A DNA stretch of 64,000 nt from Galerina marginata (lineage: Eukaryota; Basidiomycota; Agaricomycetes; Agaricales; Galerinaceae): contig JAECYW010000017.1 of assembly GCA_023014335.1 (NCBI GenBank), positions 1,674,001 to 1,738,000 of the forward strand, given 5' to 3'. The first letter of the stretch is position 1; every line of letters starts with the position of its first letter. The notes under the pieces were generated by a model that did not search any database, was not told the origin of the DNA, and worked only from the letters and a program-made list of their open reading frames with translations. Shown here piece after piece: positions 56,881-64,000 of the stretch. Both the position numbers and the translations under genes were made by a program.

Positions 56881-59241
56881 TTACACGATCCCTGCCGTTT
56901 GAAGAGTGGACAAGAATCCACAGATCATGGCCGATAGCGCGATTTGCGCAATAACTTTGCTACGAGAGGGAGCCAAAGCGCCCAACACGCCAATTTGGAT
57001 CCCAAGAGAGCCAAGGTTGGCAAACCCACACAAACCATAGGAACAAATTGTATAGGCACGCGGGGAAAGTGGGTTGGGACCGTGCTTCATCAGATTTTGT
57101 AGTTGGGAATAGGCGGCAAATTCATTGGCGACGAGTTTCGTAGCGAAGAACTCAGATACTGCAAGAATTTCACCACGGGGAACTCCAATGAAGAAGGTCA
57201 CCGGATAAAATAGATAACGAAGCATCAATTGAAGGGTGAGGTGATGAATCCCAAACCCTTGTCCAATCCAGGTAAGGAGGCCATTGATCCTTGGAAAAAA
57301 AAAGATCAATTATGATGAAAAATGGCGTAAACGGAAAGGCATACATCGCGACCAGCGATAAAACAGTCAACACATTGGTTCTAATTGAATCGAATGTCAG
57401 AAACAGATTCATTGTTTGAAATTTCGTTACCAACAAGATTTGCCCAGCGACAATGAGACCAAAAACTGCTCCTTGACTGAAGGCGTGGAGGGCATTGGCC
57501 TAGCATAGTGAGCCACCTGTTCAAAAGCAGACAAAAAAGAATCTCACGTACAGGAGCCTTGGATTTATCAATACCACGATCAACGGTGACACGTCCTCGA
57601 GTTACAGGTTCTTCGAGCTCAGGAATGCGTATTTTGCTGATGGCCATGGAGGCAGGGATACTCATGACGGAGGACGTAACAAGATTTGCAGCCGGAACAC
57701 CGAGGTTGATATACGCAGCGAGGACAGACCCAGCGATTGTTGAGAAGCCGGATGTCATTGTAAGATCTGAACATTTTTGTTTTAATGTGCAAAAAATTAG
57801 AAGCTATTAACCACGAACGAAGTTCAGATTCGGTCATAACTGGAAAGGGAAGTTAATACGCGATCGAAGCGATGAAAACGGAATTAATGACTTACGATCA
57901 ACGTATGGTCTGACGAGGCAAGCTGACTCTCCTATAATTAATGTTGGCGATCAAAGGTGGCTCGGACGTCCATTTAAAATAGTTATCTCTTACCCTGGCC
58001 AATCCACGGCGAAGCAGCAGCAACCACGGCCTCTGCGCCAGGAGACGTTCATAAGCTTGAAGAAGAACCACGCGCTATTCAACCATTAACAAATCTCACC
58101 CAAGAGTATTGGTTTTATGCCTGTACTCACAAATTTTGGATCACCCACTGCATAACACCCAGATAATACATCATCTGGATGAAAGCAATGAAAAAAATAA
58201 TGGAGGAGAGCTTTATGCAGTAGTTCAACAATAGCAAGCAGGATGCTAGGAAAGTGAAACACACAGTGTTTACGAAAAACCAGTGCTTGTTAATGGTGTC
58301 ATCGTCGAAGAAGAAGCCAGCCCCAGCCAGAGCTTCATTAAGGAAGTCGCCAGCGAGAGTGGCGATCCATTTGAATATTGAAAATCCGGCGCCTGTCTTT
58401 AGCACAAACAAAGCGATGACTTGCTTGTAGGAAAAGCCCAACTATGACAGTCGGCCTAAACGACATTTAGCGTGCGTCCACAAAAAGGAGGAAAGGATTG
58501 ACCAAGGAACTTCGCTTCGGTTTCTAGATGTTGCCCAGAATCCGAATTGGAAAACAAAAAGGCCGAGAACATTGATCGCTCGATCCCCGAATGTCGTACC
58601 CTGTTATCGCAGAGGATACATCAGCGTTTATAATCGCACTCAATACCTCTACACTTACAGGTTGTAACTTGAACCCGAAGGCAGAGCCGAAAACGATTCC
58701 CAAGAGACAAAGCCAGCCTACTGCTAGACGAGTTCTGTAGGGCAACTTATACCATGGTTCCTGGACGAGAGGTACCCAGACAGCACCGATGGGGTTCGAC
58801 ACTACGGAGTTGGGTATAAATCGGAATGCGATGATGCTAGGGATATGCGACTAGTCAGTAGAAGCGTCGATACTGGGTATTTCAGCTGAGACGGAAGTGA
58901 CTGACAAAATGAAGGCCCAGGCAAAGAAGGTTTGTACAATCCTAGGTCGGTGTGATTGGTATAGTTTACTTTTTAGATGAATAGACTGACCATCTGTGCC
59001 TCGTGGTTTTGAGCACTGTCGCACTAATCCACCAGCCCAGAATCAGCAGAGCTAGGCCTGTCAGTATATATGGCCGAAATCTGGAATATGACCCAGGTGA
59101 GCGCTCGTCTGCATCGTCTGCAGGGTTCTTGGGAGAGAGCAACTCCGGGTGGTCGGTGACCGCTTTTTCTTTGGAAGCGGAATCCAGGGAAGAGCGGGAT
59201 GCGGTCCTCTCTCTGATCAACTCTGGCTGAGCTGTCGCCAT
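56881..59241 (-). CDS. concentrative nucleoside transporter (CNT family)
   Basis: Proton- or sodium-coupled uptake of nucleosides. The N-terminal ~55 residues are hydrophilic ([20 protein letters not shown]) followed by [20 protein letters not shown]. The CNT core has [40 protein letters not shown] text, [79 protein letters not shown] and [20 protein letters not shown], the Na+/nucleoside signature. The gate helices follow ([39 protein letters not shown]), then [20 protein letters not shown]. It ends [11 protein letters not shown]. Around ten exons separated by short introns. All membrane segments expected for the family are present, so it should be functional. A link with queuosine or purine salvage elsewhere in the window is not supported by position. 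Confidence 0.92.
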
Positions 59242-59985
59242 TTTGCAAGAGGATTTCGTGGGGAATCAACTCGAGTGGGCGAAAGCGCGAAGACCGGAGT
59301 TCACGCATGCCGATAATAAGTATTCTCGTTTATCGAGGTGTTTGGTGGAATTGACTGAAAAACTGACAGGCGCCATATGATCCACCACAAGGTTCTATAA
59401 ATAGGTCGGCCAAGAGATTCGTCCGTTTAATTCCCTCGCCAAGGCAAATTTTCGTTCTTCTGACTATCTCCTTTCCTGTTGTTGTTCTGCGTTTGTCGTC
59501 GGAAACCCGGGAGCTGTTAACGGAATGGTGAGGCCGAGAAGTTAGACTTTTATACGTTGTTTTAACAATACTGCTCTCAGGCGCCCAGGGTTGCTCATTT
59601 ACAAAGACACATCCACTCCGCATGGCTCATGTGAAAGCTCCGTTCAATCAGCTTCAATGTGCATTCTCTTTCGCATCTGCTATAATACAACACGAACACC
59701 GGGGTAAGGCCGACCTCGTGCTGCTTGTCTCTTGCACCTGCAAAGTGGAGTGGATACTGCATAATGCAGCACATGCCGCCCAAATTCCTTATCGGAGGGT
59801 ATCAACTTGGCCATCATCATGAAAAGATCGGGACGAAACGAATGTGCCTGCCATATCAATCTGCACAGCTGGTGTGATAAAAGATGTGCTGGCTTCACAA
59901 GTGATTTTCTCTGGACAAGTGTTAGCCTCAAATGACAAAAGGAAAAGTAATAATAGGAAAAATTTCAAATCTTATTTACAACTGC
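59242..59985. other. intergenic: CNT promoter and GT61 3' flank
   Basis: 744 bp between two minus-strand genes. No supported gene, only short frames on both strands. Confidence 0.45.
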
Positions 59986-61810
59986 AACCTTCCTTCCAAC
60001 CTGTCTTCTATAAGTTTGGCGACGGTAGCGCCATGAACGGGTATAGACGTTCCCTGAAAACCCTCTGGATAACTAGGCAGGGGTGGTTCATCAGGATATG
60101 TAAAGTACCTGGCCCATCTGGTTATTCACGTTCAAGAAGGTTAATAGACTTTGAAGCTCACGTATCGTTCCAAACGGAAAAGTGTCTCATCCCGAGAGCA
60201 CGCGTAGTCCATTCGTAGTCATGTGCAAATCCCCTTGGATAAAAGATCTCTATTATACTGGAATATCGATTTGGTTTCATGAGAACGAGATGCGTCAGTC
60301 CATTGCCATGCACTCCTAGCATAATCTGTAAATCAAAGAAATTTGAATAACTTAAGTATTCACATACTATATGCGAAAGACATACTGTGGTTTCTGCTGC
60401 CATTTGTACCTGCTGCTCCTTTGAGAGTAATTCTGGTTGTACAATCCTGAAAACCCACTCCTTCCCGTCCTCGGCCCTCTTTCTGTCGACCAACTGCTGC
60501 AAAGCCAGCACAAGTGCATCATGGTGCTCTGGTATGAGATGGCGTCGCACCGCTTGTCGATTAATGTATGTGATTATAATTTTCTGTGGCCGCGGAAGCA
60601 AAGATTGAGGATCGCCGAGACCTTCATCACCCGGGAGAGGGAGTTGTGCAATCTCGTCATTTGTGATCTCAACTCCGGCAAACCTGATTACGGCTTCCCG
60701 CAGACCGTTCCACCATCCTCCAAAGACGTCGATTCCGCCCTTCTGAATCATGAATTCCCAGGATTCTGCAGCAATCCGTTGTGTTTTGGTTCCGCAGGCT
60801 TCGCCACGAAAAGCAGCACTTCGATCAGACAGCAAAGCTACTGGGAAATGCCATGCTCTTTGTTGGGCCTGTGCCGCCGGAAGTGGCATGAAAGTCGAAT
60901 TCACGCGGTCGTTCCAGTCATTCGAAACCTCGACAGTAAGAGAAGGAAAGGCTGCGCGAAGGAAGTAGGAATTGAAACCAGGTTTATCCCGCCAGCCCTC
61001 TGACGAAGCATGGAGGAAAATAACCCGAGACAAAGGTGGGGGTGAGTAGGCCGATGGTCGCAAATTAAAGGAAGGTACTGTTGAGTCCGAGGAAGCCGGT
61101 ACTTCCAACTTGATGAGGTTGGAGGACGGGTTAAACGAGCCGTATAGAAAAGCCCAGGTCCCAAGCAGGAGTTCTGCAACGAAGTGATAATAATGATTTA
61201 AAAACTGCCAGGGTTCGTTGACGAGCAGCTGCAAGACATAAGTCAGGGAAGCAACTCAAGCTTTCATCATAAGACTTACAGTATTCCCCTCAATACTCCA
61301 AATCCGATTGCGGCTGTTATCTGCGTCATTTCCACCCCATTTCAGAGCTGCAACTTGTGGTGTGATAGTTTGCATTTCTCGGTCTGTCGGCTCGCGCATC
61401 GCAATATTTTCTGGCGAATTCTCTGCGAGCAATCCAGTGCTTGTCATCATTCGAATTTCCGGAAAGGTCGCATTGTTAAGTTCCGACGCAACAATGTAAA
61501 GTGTCCCATTGGACATATACAAATTTTGGAATAGGGTCCATCCTGGAGCGTGGGCGACTAGGGAGGTTTCAGGGATGTCTTTGGATACGCCAAGGTCCAG
61601 TTGCAAGAGTTTTGGAGAGGTCGTAAGCTGTTGAGGTGTTATAGGAAGCGGGTTTGACCATTGCTCTTGGGCGGTATGATGGTTGGTGTTGGCGACAAGG
61701 TTATGAAAGGGGGGTGCGTAGTATAGTAGAGAGGAAAATATATAAACAAGAGACGCGCCCATAAGTATGAGCAGCCCTTCCCGACGCGTCAAACCTTGCT
61801 GGAGCAACAT
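59986..61810 (-). CDS. GT61-family glycosyltransferase (DUF563, EOGT/xylosyltransferase-like), type II membrane protein
   Basis: Likely Golgi or ER glycosyltransferase. It starts MLLQQGLTRREGLLILMGAS with a membrane anchor LLILMGASLVYIFSSLLYYA, then a lumenal stem. The catalytic part has APGWTLFQNLYMSNGTLYIV, RIWSIEGNT, LLVNEPWQFLNHYYHFVAEL, LLGTWAFLYGSF, DVFGGWWNGLREAVIRFAGV, PRPQKIIITYINRQAVRRHL, EEHHDAL-like helix, and IMLGVHGNGLTHLVLMKPNR with SSIIEIFYPRGFAHDYEWTT, the conserved GVHGNGLTH nucleotide-sugar segment. A last exon, joined across an intron after WND, reads WARYFTYPDEPPLPSYPEGF and ends DRLEGRLQL. Four exons. An ATG 18 nt upstream (61828) is also in frame. The sugar donor cannot be told from sequence. 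Confidence 0.88.
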
Positions 61811-62294
61811 GATTGGACGTCTAGTCAATGTCGAACAATGGCCACTTGATACAAGAGGTCGTCAACTTGCGTTGCACCAGTTCTCTGACGAAGAGAGTGG
61901 AGTGGAAGAATGTCCTCCAGAGGCGGCCAAAGGAAGGAGTTCAAGTCAAAGTTGCAGGTGCAAAACAAAACGAAGAATGCAGGGTATCTCAAGGCTTTGA
62001 GCCCTTAAAAAACTAACGGCAACAGGGTCATGGTGCCGATCTGACAATCAATTTGCAGTTTGGTTTGGACCGAACAAAACGAATGGTTGCAATATGAATC
62101 CTGGGATCGAAGATGAGAAATGACTAGGGAATGCATAGATCCATGACTAGGTGGGGTTCCAGGCAGACGAAGTCCACGAGCATCTAGAGGCAGTGTACTA
62201 CACCATCATTCGTGGACATGACGGTGAGAGCCAGGTGAGAGCTTCTGATATTCCCGTTTGATGGCCGCATCGCGTCACTTTATGGTGAGCCACC
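61811..62294. promoter_or_regulatory. shared promoter region between GT61 (-) and thioesterase (+) genes
   Basis: 484 bp between divergent start codons with no additional gene. I saw no strong TATA box. Confidence 0.45.
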
Positions 62295-63452
62295 ATGAAC
62301 CTTAGACCATTTCTCGTTCTCTGCATTGCATCTGTTTTTGCTTTGCCTCAAAATTCACCGAAACCTCTTGTAATATGGCATGGACTTGGTCAGTGGACTC
62401 TAATTCATATTATTTTCTCGTTTCACGTCTATGTTCTTGCAGGCGACTCTCATTCTTCCCCTGGAATGCTTCAGTTCTCCTCCTTGATCAAGGAAGTGCA
62501 TCCAGGAATATTCATCCATTCTGTCTACATTGAAGAAGACCTGGATAAGGACCGACAAGCGGGATTCGTGTGTATTTGAACAACGTCAGTGTATGGACTC
62601 TGACATTTGTTCAGTACGGCAATGCGAATGAACAAATCGAGTTTGTCGCTACACAACTCGCCGAAATTGCAGAACTCAGAGACGGATTCGATGCTATAGG
62701 TTTCTCACAAGGTATGCATAGTATTGTGTACTCAATGGGTATTCGCAGTTTGCGAACTAATGTCACAGGGGGCCAATTTCTACGGGCTTACGTAGAGCGA
62801 TACAATTCACCCCCGGTCAATAATTTAATCACTTTTGGCTCACAGCACATGGGAATATCGGATATTCCAACCTGCAGACGATACGATTTCCTATGTCAGA
62901 TAGCTCGAAAAACGGCCAAACAGGCAGTTTACGGTGAATGGGCTCAGGAAAATCTAATACAAGTAAGTGTTGCCTTTACGAAACCGGTTGCCAAGTTGAC
63001 TAAGCTCGCAGGCCCAATATTATCGAGACCCGTCAAACTACGAAAAATACTTGACTACCAACTACTTTTTAACCTCAATCAACAATGAAATTCCCAATTC
63101 CCGAAACGAGACTTATGCCGGTAATCTGGCCTCTTTGAAGAACCTTGTCCTTGTCTTGTTTACTGAGGACAAGACTGTTGTTCCTAAGGAAAGCGCATGG
63201 TTTGGCGCTGAAGTCATTGAAGAAGAAGAGACGCCAGAGAAACAATTCCCGCTCAGCCTATCGAAGAATTTCAATTCTGAACGGAATGTTGTTCCAATGC
63301 GACTTCAACCTATCTATCTTGAAAATTGGATAGGTTTACAAGAATTAGATGGGCGAGGTGGAATTGTCTTTGAGACGTGTAAGGGTGAGCACATGCAGTT
63401 GGGTGACTGCTGGAAGGATCTGGTGATCAAATTCGCTGGTGGTCGGGAATAA
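62295..63452 (+). CDS. palmitoyl-protein thioesterase (PPT1 type)
   Basis: Lysosomal/vacuolar enzyme that removes palmitate from S-acylated proteins. A signal peptide MNLRPFLVLCIASVFALPQ starts the protein. Then PLVIWHGLG, joined to DSHSSPGMLQFSSLIKEVHP, GIFIHSVYIEEDLDKDRQAG, YGNANEQIEFVATQLAEIAE and LRDGFDAIGFSQGGQFLRAY, where Ser of GFSQGG is the nucleophile (an intron splits this motif after GFSQ). Next VNNLITFGSQHMGISDIPTC, ENLIQAQYYRDPSNYEKYLT, LVLVLFTEDKTVVPKESAWF (catalytic Asp) and VFETCKGEHMQLGDCWKDLV (catalytic His). It ends KFAGGRE. Six or so exons, complete catalytic triad, normal length. Confidence 0.94.
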
Positions 63453-63693
63453 AGCTAACTAGCATACTGTAATGTATTTTGTCCAATGCTCATAGTACAC
63501 TTAGACCATACTTACGCCAACCAATATCTATTATTAATTACATACTGGTCTCCCCGGTACTTCCTTCCTTCCCTCACGTGAGTTTGTTGTTCTGTTGATG
63601 CCATTTGTGATCGGTGGCTATGTCAGCTGTGTCCCATCATTGGTGCTGCATGGCCCGCCACTACTGCACGATTGTATCGACCTCGACGCGTTT

Positions 63694-64000
63694 ATGATGG
63701 CGACCTACACACCTACTATTACTCCTCGTCTTCGCATGACCAGGCATTCGCCGGTCCATTATGACAGAAGCACCAGTCAAATTGCGTCGACCTCTCAATC
63801 CGGTCCTTCACGTTTACCTGACTTTTCCCAGCTCGTCGACGTAAATCTGAACGACATGGCAATGTCGGAAGCCAGTGATCAACCAAGCTCCTCCAAAATT
63901 TCCTACAGCCCTCCACCGTTACGCGCTCGGAGAATCCGGCTGCAGTGCTTCGCGCCTTGCTCTCGCGCCTTCCGCCAGACGCCACAACCCCTACCCAATC
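63694..64000 (+). CDS. hypothetical protein, 3' end beyond window
   Basis: Start MMATYTPTITPRLRMTRHSP, followed by SQSGPSRLPDFSQLVD. A 47-nt intron (gtaaatctga...caaccaag, about 63839-63885) would join this to LLQNFLQPSTVTRSENPAAV then LRALLSRLPPDATTPTQ, which looks more protein-like than reading through. Ser/Thr-rich head and a short amphipathic helix are all that can be seen; no family recognised. A CACGTGAG box lies about 115 nt upstream. Confidence 0.5.
   Translation, partial: MMATYTPTITPRLRMTRHSPVHYDRSTSQIASTSQSGPSRLPDFSQLVDVNLNDMAMSEASDQPSSSKISYSPPPLRARRIRLQCFAPCSRAFRQTPQPLPN

Overview
The window is nuclear DNA from a filamentous basidiomycete, most likely a mushroom-forming Agaricomycete. 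Genes are close together on both strands and broken by many GT-AG introns of about 45-65 nt. The contents also fit: an STE3 pheromone receptor, a MATA-type HMG-box protein, an HMT1-like half ABC transporter, dynamitin, fungal Rdh54, and several unnamed proteins of basidiomycete character. Gene models below are spliced by eye. Coordinates run from start to stop codon and include introns; exon edges are checked by reading frame only.

Layout. 0-4 kb: 3'-truncated STE3 receptor (-), Ntn-hydrolase asparaginase (-), a palindrome cluster and an intron-bearing tRNA-Ser(GCU). 4-12 kb: dynamitin (+), HbrB/Bit61-type TORC2 subunit (-), mitochondrial t6A synthase Qri7 (+), GEN1/Yen1-like resolvase (-). 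12-17.4 kb: RDH54/RAD54B-type translocase (+), head-to-head with the resolvase. 17.4-29.6 kb: a tandem repeat, membrane-anchored amidohydrolase (-), HRD1 E3 ligase (+), AIM41 (-), queuosine-5'-phosphate glycosylase QNG1 (+), NAD kinase (-) and a 100-residue protein (+). 29.7-31.8 kb is a gene-poor island with a MITE-like element, a decayed fragment resembling ETF-alpha, and a Helitron-like 3' end.

32-47 kb: HMT1-like ABC transporter (+), glycine-rich RRM protein (+), HMG-box factor (+), acetolactate synthase regulatory subunit (-), COG5 (-) and a conserved-looking hypothetical (+). 47-64 kb: small four-helix membrane protein (+), mitochondrial pyruvate carrier MPC2 (+), Apq12-like protein (-), zinc-knuckle-like hypothetical (+), sugar transporter (+), DCAF7/TTG1-type WD40 protein (+), CNT nucleoside transporter (-), GT61 glycosyltransferase (-), palmitoyl-protein thioesterase (+) and a truncated hypothetical (+).

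Most genes are housekeeping and sit in divergent or convergent pairs. Links worth following are the divergent resolvase/RDH54 pair, whose shared promoter carries repeated ACGCGA motifs; two unfolded-protein-response-like motifs directly upstream of HRD1; the 107-bp bidirectional promoter of AIM41/QNG1; and the transposon-debris island. I see no CRISPR array, prokaryotic operon, rRNA, or intact autonomous transposon. I found no clear multi-gene novel system; the less-known material is a set of unnamed lineage-specific proteins and the repeat structures.
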